Assembly (NCBI GenBank): GCA_020629285.1
Contig: JAHDDP010000007.1
Span: forward strand, 120,204 to 184,203
From: Maribacter sp.
GTDB lineage: Bacteria; Bacteroidota; Bacteroidia; Flavobacteriales; Flavobacteriaceae
Reading direction: 5' to 3'
Length of the DNA: 64,000 nucleotides
In this document: positions 45,284 to 54,326 of the stretch, piece after piece
How positions within the stretch are numbered: position 1 is the stretch's first letter
Layout: the number at the start of each line of letters is the position of its first letter
The notes under the pieces: generated by a model
What the model was told of the DNA's origin: nothing
Databases searched by the model: none
The model's input: the letters and a program-made list of their open reading frames with translations, nothing else
Position numbers and translations under genes: made by a program

Positions 45284-45690
45284 ATGATATTAATTAAACA
45301 AAAATCTGACCTTCTTGGCACTGTTGCAAGCTCGTTATGTTTAGTGCATTGCATAGCGACCCCATTCCTTTTTTTTTAGCACAAGCAGGTTCAGCAGCTT
45401 GTTGTGACAATCCGCCGACATGGTGGAAATTTATGGATTACCTGTTCTTGGTAATTTCATTTTTTGCCATTTTGTGGTCCACAAAAAATACAACGCTTAC
45501 ATTAATAAAGCCTTTAATGTGGTTAAGTTATATCATGTTATCAATTATTATTCTAAATGAAAAACTAGAGTTATTTTATATACCCGAAGCTGTCATCTAT
45601 ATTCCTGCTGTTGGGTTAATCATATTACACCTGTACAATAGACAATTTTGTAGATGCAACACTGAAAAATGTTGTATACATGAATCTTAA
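45284..45690 (+). pseudogene. merC: MerC-family membrane protein gene, frameshifted in a T9 tract
   Basis: ATG 45284 begins a MerC-like N-terminus (LLGTVASSLCLVHCIATPF). In the run of nine T (45369-45377) the frame falls into TAG at 45377-45379. The second part (FLAQAGSAACCDNPPTWWKF, then transmembrane helices) lies in the next frame. One extra T restores a protein of about 135 residues. An internal ATG at 45337 would give only a protein lacking the metal-binding N-terminus. Expression may depend on slippage at the tract, or a base may be missing from the assembly. Confidence 0.7.
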
Positions 45691-45920
45691 AAAGTACCTA
45701 GAAATTATTAGTCTATTATTATGAACAATGTACTACCGTATGTAATGCTTAAGTAATTAGTGGTTAAAGGGAAAACTGCCAATTTATATGACTTTTAATT
45801 GTAGCATACAATTACAATACTTTTCAAGTCTAAATATTAAATTATTTTAATTTGCAATCATTACTTTAGTTAAGACATTACCTATCGGTACTCAATAACC
45901 TATAATTTTAGAATATACTA
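45691..45920. other. Intergenic region before the DUF1080 gene
   Basis: No recognised gene or RNA. AT-rich with no clear terminator after merC. Confidence 0.3.
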
Positions 45921-46694
45921 ATGACCAAATTTTCCCTTTCCATTCTAGTATTAATCGTTTTTATCATCATCTCTTGTAAAACTGAAAAGAAAAAAGATTT
46001 TACAATTGAACGTTCTAAAGATATAGCTGCTAAAAACAAGGTACATAATCAATTGTTGGATATTGAAAAGGAACAGGGTTGGAGCTTACTTTTTGATGGT
46101 AAATCATTAGAAGGCTGGCATCTTTTCAATAAACCAGATTCCACACAATTCTCGGCGTGGGAAGTTAGAGACGGAATGATATTTTGTAATGCTACGGATG
46201 AAAGTAAATTGTTTGGAGATTTAGTGACCGATAAGGCTTATGAAAACTACGAGTTGCAATTCGATTGGCAAATGGCACTTAGAGGAAACGGTGGCGCGTT
46301 TATTAACGTGCAAGAAACACCCGAATACAAAGCGACATACAATACTGGTGTTGAGTACCAGTTATTGGAACCTGAACATATGGATACCAAAACTCCTTTA
46401 AAAAGACCAGGCACGATTTGGGGATTAGCGCCACAATTAAATACTGTGGAAGCTAACCCGGTAGGGCAATGGAATACCACACGAATTATTCAACAAGATG
46501 GTAACATTCAGTTTTATCTTAACGGTGTACTAACTGCAGAAGAAGAAATAAACTCCGCCGCTTGGAAAAATAAAGTTGCCAACTCAAAATTTAAAGATGC
46601 ACCTGACTTCGGTAAATCAACGCAAGGTAAAATTGCATTTCAAAATTGGTATTTTGAATCTTGGTTTAGAAACATAAAAATCAGGGAATTATAA
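45921..46694 (+). CDS. DUF1080 (3-keto-disaccharide hydrolase-like) lipoprotein
   Basis: 257 residues. Lipobox ISC near residue 19. The DUF1080 lectin-like fold starts GWSLLFDGKSLEGWHLF and contains WQMALRGNGGAFINV and GVEYQLLEPEH, ending FESWFRNIKIREL. Proteins of this domain hydrolyse 3-keto-glycosides or bind sugars. It is exported and lipid-anchored. Confidence 0.83.
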   Translation: MTKFSLSILVLIVFIIISCKTEKKKDFTIERSKDIAAKNKVHNQLLDIEKEQGWSLLFDGKSLEGWHLFNKPDSTQFSAWEVRDGMIFCNATDESKLFGDLVTDKAYENYELQFDWQMALRGNGGAFINVQETPEYKATYNTGVEYQLLEPEHMDTKTPLKRPGTIWGLAPQLNTVEANPVGQWNTTRIIQQDGNIQFYLNGVLTAEEEINSAAWKNKVANSKFKDAPDFGKSTQGKIAFQNWYFESWFRNIKIREL

Positions 46695-46821
46695 ATTTCT
46701 ATTTTATAGTATTTAAACTATTAGAAATGAATACTTTTAATGTAATTTAAAATGTAGCATTCACAAATTTTATTTTTAGAAAATCAGCCGACCGACCACC
46801 ATACAAGAAGTCTTACATCAA

Positions 46822-47538
46822 TTGGACGAAATCATAGATAATGCCATCGCCAACAATGATCGTATTGGCTATTTCGCTTTTTTATACCGAAGGGTAACTG
46901 CAGAAATATTAAAAGAAGTCCAAATAGGTAATTTTGAGGATAATGCCCGTATGGAAACTTTTGATGTTGCCTTTGCCAACTACTATATAGATGCTTACAA
47001 AGGTTATACAACAAACCAACCGATCAGTAAATCTTGGCAATTTGCATTTGATACCAAAAACGACCCATTGACCGTTTTACAACATATAATGTTAGGTATC
47101 AATACCCACATTAACCTTGATTTAGGATTAGCAGCAAGCGCTGTAATGCAAGGCAAAGAAATAATGGAAATCGAAAAGGACTTTAATACGGTAAATACTA
47201 TTCTTGGCAATATCGTCAATGAAATGCAAGACCGCCTTAGCCGTGTATCTCCTTTATTATTTTTACTAGACCTCGCCGGAAAGAATACCGATGAAGAAAT
47301 CATTAACTTTAGTTTAGCCAAAGCCCGCGAATTATCATGGATTAATGCAAATCTACTTTGGGGATTAGGCGATGGTCACCAAGATGACGCTATTCATCAA
47401 ATGGACAACACCGTGTTAAGACTTGGCGTATTCATAAAAGCTCCGAAATCTAAAATTGTTACTTACGCCCTAAAGTTTTTAGGCAAGTTTGAAGAAAAGA
47501 ATGTAGGTCTGGTAATTTCCAAACTAAAAGCTGATTAA
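46822..47538 (+). CDS. DUF5995 family protein, start uncertain (TTG given; possible ATC at 46783)
   Basis: 238 residues from TTG 46822. The family core FFAFLYRRVTAEI-like region, HIMLGINTHINLDLG and the WGLGDGHQDDA segment are clear. The frame extends upstream to 46780, encoding ISRPTTIQEVLHQLDEIID, which looks conserved. The expected start codon there reads ATC (46783-46785). No ATG or GTG exists in frame. So either TTG or ATC is used, or the original start has been mutated. Function unknown. Confidence 0.65.
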   Translation: MDEIIDNAIANNDRIGYFAFLYRRVTAEILKEVQIGNFEDNARMETFDVAFANYYIDAYKGYTTNQPISKSWQFAFDTKNDPLTVLQHIMLGINTHINLDLGLAASAVMQGKEIMEIEKDFNTVNTILGNIVNEMQDRLSRVSPLLFLLDLAGKNTDEEIINFSLAKARELSWINANLLWGLGDGHQDDAIHQMDNTVLRLGVFIKAPKSKIVTYALKFLGKFEEKNVGLVISKLKAD

Positions 47539-47579
47539 CCATAATTAAAACTTTATTTCCGTTTTTAATTAAGTAAAGA

Positions 47580-47587
47580 TAAATTTG
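47580..47587 (+). promoter_or_regulatory. TAnnTTTG-like box before the Crp/Fnr gene
   Basis: TAAATTTG matches the -7 consensus but lies only 4 bp from the ATG, so it would give an almost leaderless transcript. It may be coincidental. Confidence 0.3.
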
Positions 47588-47591
47588 CTTT

Positions 47592-48164
47592 ATGGAAGAC
47601 CAGTTACAGTTACTAAGACAACATTTTGAAGAAATCGTTTCTTTAACTGATGACGAATGGAATCTTATTAAATCGTACTTTGAATTTAAAAGTCTTAAAA
47701 AACACCAATTCTTAATACAAGTAGAACAACCTGTAGACTTTGAATATTGGATTATCAAAGGCTTGGTAAAAGCGTATTCCATAGACGAAAAAGGCAAAGA
47801 GCACATTCTTCAATTTGCTATGGAAAACTATTGGGTGAGCGATCATTACGCTTTTCAACATCAAGAACCGGGTACTATTTTTGTAGATTGCCTTGAAGAT
47901 TCTGAGTTCTTTTGTTTGTCTTTAGAGAACAGAGAGAAAATTTGCTTAGAAGTACCAGCAGTTGCCAACTTCTTCAGAATTAAATCCAACCACGGTTACA
48001 TCAATCTGCAACAAAGAATCTTGTCTTTACTTACAATGACCGCAGAAAGCAGGTATGAGTACTTATTAAATAAGCTTCCATTATTAATACAACGCGTTCC
48101 TAAAAAATTAATCGCTTCCTATTTAGGTGTATCCAGAGAGACTTTAAGTCGTTTTAATAGTTAA
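47592..48164 (+). CDS. Crp/Fnr family transcriptional regulator
   Basis: 190 residues. An N-terminal cyclic-nucleotide-binding barrel (about 20-110) contains IQVEQPVDFEYWIIKGLVKA, and a winged-helix C-terminus ends KKLIASYLGVSRETLSRFN. No iron-sulphur cysteines are seen, so it is not a classical Fnr. It is a candidate for binding the CRP-like tandem sites at 49493 and 51241; this is inference from proximity. The LtrA gene follows 14 bp later. Confidence 0.87.
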   Translation: MEDQLQLLRQHFEEIVSLTDDEWNLIKSYFEFKSLKKHQFLIQVEQPVDFEYWIIKGLVKAYSIDEKGKEHILQFAMENYWVSDHYAFQHQEPGTIFVDCLEDSEFFCLSLENREKICLEVPAVANFFRIKSNHGYINLQQRILSLLTMTAESRYEYLLNKLPLLIQRVPKKLIASYLGVSRETLSRFNS

Positions 48165-48178
48165 TTATAGGGTTAGTG

Positions 48179-49360
48179 ATGAAAAATAATTTATTTATAA
48201 AACCAATAAAAATTAGAAGTGACCAAGAAAAGCATAGACAAGCTACATGGATTGAGCTTTTTATCGATTTAGCCTTTGTTCTTGGAATTTCACAAATAGG
48301 AGAAGTATTTTCAGAAGGATTTAATGGCAACACCATACTTTACTATAGCTTGCTATTTCTTTTGTTTTTCTGGATTTGGAATCGGTTCACATGGTATGCA
48401 TCAATGTATGACAATGATGATGTACCCTATCGTATATCTTATTTAACACTTATTTTTCCTGTTCTAGGTATAGCGAGTGAAATTGAAAATATTCTATTAG
48501 GTAATTTTTATAATGCAATACTTTATTATCTATCCATAAATCTAATTTTGATTTATTTATGGAGTAGAGTACTTCGTAAAGCTGAAAAGTACCTTGGCAA
48601 CGCCAAGTTCTTTTTGGGTGGATATTTAATCAGTACAGTCCTTATAGTCACCTCTTTATTTTTATCTACTCACTTTCAAATTATTTTTATAATAATAGGT
48701 TTTCTATCAGAATTATTAGGACCGGTTTTAGGTTGGTACGTTAATAGAAGTAAAATACCTATACACTCAGACCATGTTATAGAAAGACATGGCTTGTTTA
48801 CAATTATTTTACTAGGGGAATGTTTAGTGGCAATTTTTTCAAATTTTAATAGTGTCATACAATCAGAGCATTGGTATATTCTTATTTTTTCATTTATAAT
48901 TATATTATGTTTATGGTGGTTATATTTTGATTGTGGTTATGGCTATTCTTCTAAGCTCTCTAAAAACGCCGCCAGAGTTTTTGAATTTGGCTATGGTCAA
49001 TTTTTCGTTTATCTCTCGGTTGCACTTGCTGGAATAGCTCTAGAGAACTCCTTACATAGCGTCAGTGGTCATTCTAGTATTCATGGTATTTTACCCGGTC
49101 AAATTGTTATGTGTTCTGTTGGTTTTTTTATTTTCACATTAAGTGCAGTGCAACTATTTGTCTCCAAGGATAAACCTTTTTTGGTATACATACCAAGAAT
49201 TTTGTTTAGCATAACACTTATAGGTTTAGCGGTATTCCCTATTTTAAAAGAAAATAAATATTTTATAGTTCTTACTTTAATTTTACTGTTGCTATTAACA
49301 ATTAATGATGTGTACCAATGGGCTAATTTTAATTTGGCAAATTCTAAAAATCAAACATAA
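48179..49360 (+). CDS. ltrA: Low-temperature requirement protein A (LtrA)
   Basis: 393 residues with about ten transmembrane helices. The N-terminal WIELFIDLAFVLGISQIGE and ERHGLFTIILLGECLVAIFS are LtrA signatures. LtrA was linked to growth at low temperature in Listeria; its biochemical role is unknown. ATG 48179 is preferred over GTG 48176. It follows the Crp/Fnr gene. Confidence 0.88.
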   Translation: MKNNLFIKPIKIRSDQEKHRQATWIELFIDLAFVLGISQIGEVFSEGFNGNTILYYSLLFLLFFWIWNRFTWYASMYDNDDVPYRISYLTLIFPVLGIASEIENILLGNFYNAILYYLSINLILIYLWSRVLRKAEKYLGNAKFFLGGYLISTVLIVTSLFLSTHFQIIFIIIGFLSELLGPVLGWYVNRSKIPIHSDHVIERHGLFTIILLGECLVAIFSNFNSVIQSEHWYILIFSFIIILCLWWLYFDCGYGYSSKLSKNAARVFEFGYGQFFVYLSVALAGIALENSLHSVSGHSSIHGILPGQIVMCSVGFFIFTLSAVQLFVSKDKPFLVYIPRILFSITLIGLAVFPILKENKYFIVLTLILLLLLTINDVYQWANFNLANSKNQT

Positions 49361-49492
49361 ATTGCTTTGAGATTTTTTCATAAGTAAATAGAAATAGGAG
49401 CTAGAATTATCAAAACCTAATAGCTTTTGAATACACGTGTAGTATTTCGACAGCTATATTTTTCTGCAGTATTAATCAATTCATAACTAAAA

Positions 49493-49559
49493 GTGACATA
49501 TATCACACTAAAACTGTGATGTATGTCCTCGCACACCCCTTTGTTTTCATAGAATTTTG
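49493..49559 (+). promoter_or_regulatory. CRP-like tandem operator and promoter of the cupin-MRJP unit
   Basis: GTGACATATATCAC at 49493-49506 is a GTGA-N6-TCAC palindrome. A second half-degenerate copy (GTGA-N6-TCCT) is centred 23 bp downstream. TTTG of the -7 region begins at 49556, 63 bp from the first GTGA. Both distances match 51241-51307. Confidence 0.6.
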
Positions 49560-49585
49560 TATTGAACAATTAAATACAATGTATT

Positions 49586-50068
49586 ATGAAAACTACAAGA
49601 ACACTTTTTCTATTATTTACGGTAATTGCCATAGGTTTTAACGCATATGCGCAAGAAAACAAAAGACCGTTAATGGGTAACTCTTACGGTATTATCAATA
49701 TTGATGAATATGTAACGCTACTTCCTAAAAGTCATAATGGTATCATCAAAGACATCAGATTATTAGACCGTGAACACGCAGGTGTTAGAATCTTTCGGTT
49801 ATATGACGAAGTGCCTATGCACTACCACGCAAAATCTGATGCTTACCTCTACATTTTAAATGGCAAAGCAGAATTTTATGTTGCCGATAAAGGTCCTGTT
49901 GTTGCAGGAAAAGGAGACTTATTGTTTTGGGGAAAAGGCACAGCACACGGAAACGGAAAAATTTTAGAAGGTCCATTAGACGTACTCATTTTTGACGCAA
50001 TAGCCAGAGATCCAAGCGATGTTATTTGGGTAGACCCATCAACGCAAAAAAAGTTTTTAGGCAACTAA
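49586..50068 (+). CDS. Secreted cupin-domain protein
   Basis: 160 residues with a Sec signal peptide (FNAYAQ cleavage region). A single cupin carries EVPMHYHAKSDAYLYIL (first metal motif) and KGTAHGNGK (second). It is a likely small metal-binding enzyme or binding protein in the periplasm. The MRJP-like gene begins 34 bp later, so they form one unit under a CRP-like site. Confidence 0.82.
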   Translation: MKTTRTLFLLFTVIAIGFNAYAQENKRPLMGNSYGIINIDEYVTLLPKSHNGIIKDIRLLDREHAGVRIFRLYDEVPMHYHAKSDAYLYILNGKAEFYVADKGPVVAGKGDLLFWGKGTAHGNGKILEGPLDVLIFDAIARDPSDVIWVDPSTQKKFLGN

Positions 50069-50102
50069 GTAAATCATATTCAATTTTAAAAAAATAATAA
50101 CA

Positions 50103-51200
50103 ATGAAAACAGTAACAATTATAAAAACAGTCTTGTTCGCATTTGTAATGAATTTTACACTATTAGCACAAGCACAATTAGAAACTATAGCAATATTTCC
50201 AGAATCTAGACCAGGGAATATAACAGTGTCTAATGACGGAAGAATATTTGTAACAATGAGTGCCTTAAGCGCTTCAAAATATATGGTGAAAGAAATTTTA
50301 CCAAGTGGGGAAGCTATTCCGTTCGGAGATAAAGAGTGGATTGTAAAACCAGAAAATGGAAGTATAAAAGGTATCAATTCAACCATCGGAATTCAAGCTG
50401 ATGCAAATGGAATCCTCTGGGTATTAGATATGGGTAACGTAAAGCAAAATCAGGCTCCCAAATTAGTTGGATTTGATTTAGTTACCGGTAACGTAACAAA
50501 GGTGTTTCCTATTCCGAATACGGTATTGTCATCAAAACCTTTTTTACAAGATTTTGTGATTGATGTAAAAAATAACACTGCTGTAATTGCAGATATGACC
50601 GATGCCTTAAATCCGCCAATTGCACCAGCTTTTGTCGTGATTAACTTAGAAACAGGTTATATAAGACGAGTTCTGGAAGGGGATGCGTCATTTTTGCCTG
50701 CTGATGAACCAGTAAAAATTCACGGTAGATTAGTATCGCATAAAAGAAAAGACGGTACTACCATCCAGCCAAGATATCCATTAAACCCAATTTCTATAGA
50801 TGATGAAAACAAGTATATCTACTATGGTGCAATGGGAAATACTAAGATTTACCGCATTTCGTCTGCTGTATTAGCAGATGAAAGTAAGCAAGATAGCGAC
50901 CTTAATAAGTACATCGAGTTTTATGCCAACAAACCAAAATCTGACGGATTTAAAGTGGGTGCAAACGGTAAAGTATATGTCACCGATGTTGAAAATTCAG
51001 CTATTGTAGAAAGTACGCCTGCTGGAATGAAAACCATTGCACAATCTAAAAAAGACCTGTCTTGGCCCGATGGTGTTGCCATACACGGAAACTACTTGTA
51101 TATCGTAGCAAATCAGCTTCATAATCTGCCTTTATTAAATGAAGGAAAAGATGCCAGTAAACCACCTTATTTGGTATTAAAAATGAAGCTTCAAGATTAA
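50103..51200 (+). CDS. MRJP/L-dopachrome-tautomerase-related family protein, secreted
   Basis: 365 residues with a Sec signal peptide (LLAQAQ cleavage region). A six-bladed propeller of the major royal jelly protein type: PGNITVSNDGRIFVTMSAL, GIQADANGILWVLDMG, PLNPISIDDENKYIYYGAMG and VTDVENSAIVEST. Bacterial relatives are of uncertain activity. It pairs with the cupin and may act on an aromatic compound. Confidence 0.82.
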   Translation: MKTVTIIKTVLFAFVMNFTLLAQAQLETIAIFPESRPGNITVSNDGRIFVTMSALSASKYMVKEILPSGEAIPFGDKEWIVKPENGSIKGINSTIGIQADANGILWVLDMGNVKQNQAPKLVGFDLVTGNVTKVFPIPNTVLSSKPFLQDFVIDVKNNTAVIADMTDALNPPIAPAFVVINLETGYIRRVLEGDASFLPADEPVKIHGRLVSHKRKDGTTIQPRYPLNPISIDDENKYIYYGAMGNTKIYRISSAVLADESKQDSDLNKYIEFYANKPKSDGFKVGANGKVYVTDVENSAIVESTPAGMKTIAQSKKDLSWPDGVAIHGNYLYIVANQLHNLPLLNEGKDASKPPYLVLKMKLQD

Positions 51201-51240
51201 ATAAAATTAAAAGTAAAGTGATGTATGCGCAGTATTAAAT

Positions 51241-51307
51241 GTGACATACATCACTTTAAAATGGTGATGTACATCCTCGCACACACCCTGCATTAATCGG
51301 AAATTTG
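51241..51307 (+). promoter_or_regulatory. CRP-like tandem operator and promoter of the cyclase-MFS unit
   Basis: GTGACATACATCAC at 51241-51254 is GTGA-N6-TCAC. A second degenerate copy is centred 23 bp downstream. TTTG begins at 51304, 63 bp after the first GTGA, exactly as at 49493. The shared word CTCGCACAC also lies after the second copy in both. Confidence 0.6.
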
Positions 51308-51332
51308 TATAAGAAATTTAAAACATATTAAA

Positions 51333-52271
51333 ATGAAAACAATAGTAAATACATTAAAAACAATTGCCTTAGCAGCTACACTTTTTACTGCTTTAAGTAC
51401 AAACGCGCAACAAGTACCAACGTCACCTTATGGTGAAGACGATGAAATTGGTGCACTTAATCTTTTAAATGAAGAAACAGTTTTGGATGCCGTAAAATTG
51501 GTTAAAAAAGGAAAAGTATACCGCTTAGGAATGGTAGTAAATGCAGAAACTGCAGCTTTCCGCCACAGATATTTTCATATAGAAACGTTGCAACCAGAAA
51601 CTGCTGCTGCAGGTTCTAATAAATTCACCTACGTAGATGATCAATTGATTGGTTGGACAGGTGTTGGATCTCAAATAAACGGATTGGCACATTACGGTAG
51701 AGACAATGTGCATTATAACGGACATAAAGTAGAAGATTTTTTAACCGTTTCTGGTGTAAAAAAATTAGGTCTAGAAAAATTACCTCCAATTGTAACTAGA
51801 GGTGTTGTATTAGATATGCGCTCATATTATAATCAGGATATTGTAAAAGAAGGTACTGTTTTTACAGTAGAAGACATTGAAAAAGTAGCCAAAAAACAAG
51901 GCATTGAAATCCGTAAAGGAGATGTGGTTTTGTTTTACACAGGATGGACAAAATTAATGGGTAAAGATGACAAACGTTACCTAGCTGGCGGACCTGGAAT
52001 TGGTACTGAAGCTGCACATTACTTAGGTAAAAAAGGAATTGTAGCAGCAGGTGCAGATAACTGGTCTTTTGAAGCTGTACCACACGAAAACAGCGAACTT
52101 TCTTTTCCTGTAAATCAAATGATGGCAACCGAGTACGGTGTACAAGTATTGGAAAACATTCTTGTAGATGAGTTGGTAGAAGATAAAGCTTGGGAATTCC
52201 TTTTTGTATTAGGTCACCCTTTATATGAAGGCTCTACGCAAGTACAAATAAACCCTGTTGCCATTAAATAA
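51333..52271 (+). CDS. Cyclase family protein (kynurenine-formamidase-like), secreted
   Basis: 312 residues with a Sec signal peptide (ALSTNAQ cleavage region). GTEAAHYLGKKGIVAAGADN and GDVVLFYTGW are typical of the cyclase/formamidase family. The metal motif HxGTHxD is replaced by GLAHYGRDNVHYNG, a variant seen in the cyclase group. It would hydrolyse an amide or ester of an aromatic. The MFS gene follows in the same unit. Confidence 0.8.
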   Translation: MKTIVNTLKTIALAATLFTALSTNAQQVPTSPYGEDDEIGALNLLNEETVLDAVKLVKKGKVYRLGMVVNAETAAFRHRYFHIETLQPETAAAGSNKFTYVDDQLIGWTGVGSQINGLAHYGRDNVHYNGHKVEDFLTVSGVKKLGLEKLPPIVTRGVVLDMRSYYNQDIVKEGTVFTVEDIEKVAKKQGIEIRKGDVVLFYTGWTKLMGKDDKRYLAGGPGIGTEAAHYLGKKGIVAAGADNWSFEAVPHENSELSFPVNQMMATEYGVQVLENILVDELVEDKAWEFLFVLGHPLYEGSTQVQINPVAIK

Positions 52272-52290
52272 CAAAAAACAATTAGAAATT

Positions 52291-53499
52291 ATGGAAACAT
52301 CAACAATACATAGAGATACTACGGTAGCCAAAAAGAAGAGTCTACCAGCAGCATTATGGGCATTGACCATAAGTGCATTTGCCATAGGAACAACAGAATT
52401 TGTAATTGTAGGTTTATTATCTACCGTTGCAAGTGACCTAGGCACATCATTAACATCAGCAGGATTATTAGTAAGTCTGTACGCCATTGGTGTTGCCATT
52501 GGTGCACCTATTTTAACTGCATTAACGGGTAAAATTCCTAGAAAACAATTACTAATGGGTATCATGTTACTATTTATAATTGGTAACGGATTAGCAGCTA
52601 TATCTCCAAGTTTTGAGTTATTGCTGTTATCTAGAGTCGTAACAGGTTTTGCTCACGGTGTATTCTTTTCTATCGGGTCTACAATTGCAGCTAGTTTGGT
52701 GCCAAAAGATAAGCGAGCAACAGCTATTTCTATAATGTTTGCAGGTCTTACGGTAGCCATTGTAACCGGTGTACCTTTAGGAACATATATCGGTCAGAAT
52801 TTTGGGTGGAGAGCAACCTTTATTGGTGTTGCCCTTTTAGGATTAGTAGGTGCAATAGCTAGTTTGGCTTTGGTTCCTAAAAACATCAAACAATCAGCTC
52901 CATTACGACTTATAGACCAATTAAAAGTGATTAAGAATCCGTCTATTTTATTGGTGTTAGCCATTACTGCATTTGGTTATGGTGGTACGTTTGTAACCTT
53001 TACCTATTTAACTCCTTTGTTGGAGGAAGTAACGGGTTTCTCTTCAAATATGACCAGTATATTCCTTTTAATTTATGGTATTGCCATTGCGATTGGGAAT
53101 GTCATTGGTGGTAAAGTCTCTAACAACAAACCAGGAAAAGCCTTATTGGTAATGTTTGCTTTACAAGCCATCGTACTGTTTGTGTTATACTTCACAGCTT
53201 CTAGTCAGATTTTTGCCATCGTAACCTTGTTTTTTATGGGAATATTAGCCTTTTCAAACGTACCTGCATTGCAATTATACGTGGTGAAAATGGCTGAAAA
53301 ATACTTACCAGGAACCGAAGATGTAGCATCTGCCTTAAACATTGCAGCTTTTAACGTCGGTATTGCTATTGGCGCTTATGTAGGCGGAATGGTTGTAGAA
53401 TCGAGCTTGGGTATTGAAGCGACACCTTGGGTAGGTGGTATTCTAGTGATTGTGGGATTCTTGTTAACCTTGGTTTTATTCAAAAAGGAAAAAATATAA
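52291..53499 (+). CDS. MFS transporter (DHA1 type)
   Basis: 402 residues, 12 transmembrane helices. The N-terminal AIGTTEFVIVGLLSTVASDL and SRVVTGFAHGVFFSIGSTIA are typical of DHA1 efflux or sugar transporters (AraJ/YdhP-like). ATG 52291 is preferred; an earlier in-frame start lies inside the cyclase gene. It is probably an exporter or importer for the compound handled by the cyclase. Confidence 0.85.
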   Translation: METSTIHRDTTVAKKKSLPAALWALTISAFAIGTTEFVIVGLLSTVASDLGTSLTSAGLLVSLYAIGVAIGAPILTALTGKIPRKQLLMGIMLLFIIGNGLAAISPSFELLLLSRVVTGFAHGVFFSIGSTIAASLVPKDKRATAISIMFAGLTVAIVTGVPLGTYIGQNFGWRATFIGVALLGLVGAIASLALVPKNIKQSAPLRLIDQLKVIKNPSILLVLAITAFGYGGTFVTFTYLTPLLEEVTGFSSNMTSIFLLIYGIAIAIGNVIGGKVSNNKPGKALLVMFALQAIVLFVLYFTASSQIFAIVTLFFMGILAFSNVPALQLYVVKMAEKYLPGTEDVASALNIAAFNVGIAIGAYVGGMVVESSLGIEATPWVGGILVIVGFLLTLVLFKKEKI

Positions 53500-53762
53500 A
53501 TCGTTCATGCGTATATTACTATTGAGATTGTTGTTTACTCAATTTATCTCAATAGTATTAGATTTTAATCAGAGTGAATTTTAAAATCAAACCTTACTTT
53601 ATTACTACGCATTTTTAGAAGAATGTTTAAGGTCTAGAAGCCAAAGGTGGTTTAAATTGAACATTTTACCTTAATTGTTCAACAATAATTAAAAATAATT
53701 AAACATTTTGTATATTTATATTAGTTAAGGTTATAACCATTAATTTAAACTAAAATAAAATT
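53500..53762. other. Intergenic region after the MFS gene, with hairpin
   Basis: TACTATTGAGAT (53517-53528) pairs perfectly with ATCTCAATAGTA (53546-53557). There is no T-run after it, so it may be a weak terminator or an mRNA stabiliser. Nothing else recognised. Confidence 0.4.
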
Positions 53763-53927
53763 ATGTTCGGTATATTTAAAAAGAAGTCTGAAATCGATAA
53801 GCTACGTGACCAATACGCAAAGCTCTTAAAAGAAGCCCATACTTTATCTACAACAAATAGGAAAATGAGCGACCAAAAGACTTTTGAGGCAGATCAAATC
53901 ATGAAGAAAATCGAAGAATTATCGTAG
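53763..53927 (+). CDS. Lacal_2735 family protein
   Basis: 54 residues, too short for most gene callers. It starts MFGIFKKKSEIDKLRDQYAK and contains LLKEAHTLSTTNRKMSDQKT, the highly conserved core of this flavobacterial family of unknown function. The DoxX-like gene begins 42 bp later. Confidence 0.8.
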   Translation: MFGIFKKKSEIDKLRDQYAKLLKEAHTLSTTNRKMSDQKTFEADQIMKKIEELS

Positions 53928-53969
53928 ATAAGATCAATACAATAATAGTTGTCATTTTAAATCCACTCA

Positions 53970-54323
53970 ATGATCATACTTAATGTTGCGGTATTTTTAT
54001 CCAGCTTTGCTTTTATATATTATGGTTTTGAATGTTTGACCTCACAGAAAATGAAAGACGAGTTTGCGAGATTTGGTTTAAAAAACCAACGCATGCTTAC
54101 TGGTTACCTTCAACTACTAGGAGGGTCAGGACTTTTATTGGGGTATTTCTTTTCTCCAATATTGGTTTTTGTATCTGCATCTGGTTTAGCACTGCTTATG
54201 TTTTTAGGCTTCGGTGTTAGAATTAAAATCAAGGACAGCATAGCAGAATCACTACCCTCATTCTTCTTAGGACTAATTAATGTATTTATTTCGGTAAGCT
54301 ATTATAATCAGCTCAATTTTTAG
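53970..54323 (+). CDS. DoxX-like membrane protein (1)
   Basis: 117 residues with four transmembrane helices and a GYLQLLGGSGLLLGYF segment reminiscent of DoxX/DUF4267-type small membrane proteins. Function unknown. It is convergent with the second DoxX-like gene, 3 bp apart. Confidence 0.65.
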   Translation: MIILNVAVFLSSFAFIYYGFECLTSQKMKDEFARFGLKNQRMLTGYLQLLGGSGLLLGYFFSPILVFVSASGLALLMFLGFGVRIKIKDSIAESLPSFFLGLINVFISVSYYNQLNF

Positions 54324-54326
54324 TCT

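Noticed and set aside
47580..47587. TAAATTTG as the Crp/Fnr gene promoter
   Set aside because: It lies 4 bp from the ATG, too close for a normal leader; kept only as a low-confidence note.
53517..53557. Perfect 12-bp inverted repeat as a terminator
   Set aside because: No T-run follows, so it is only noted as a hairpin.
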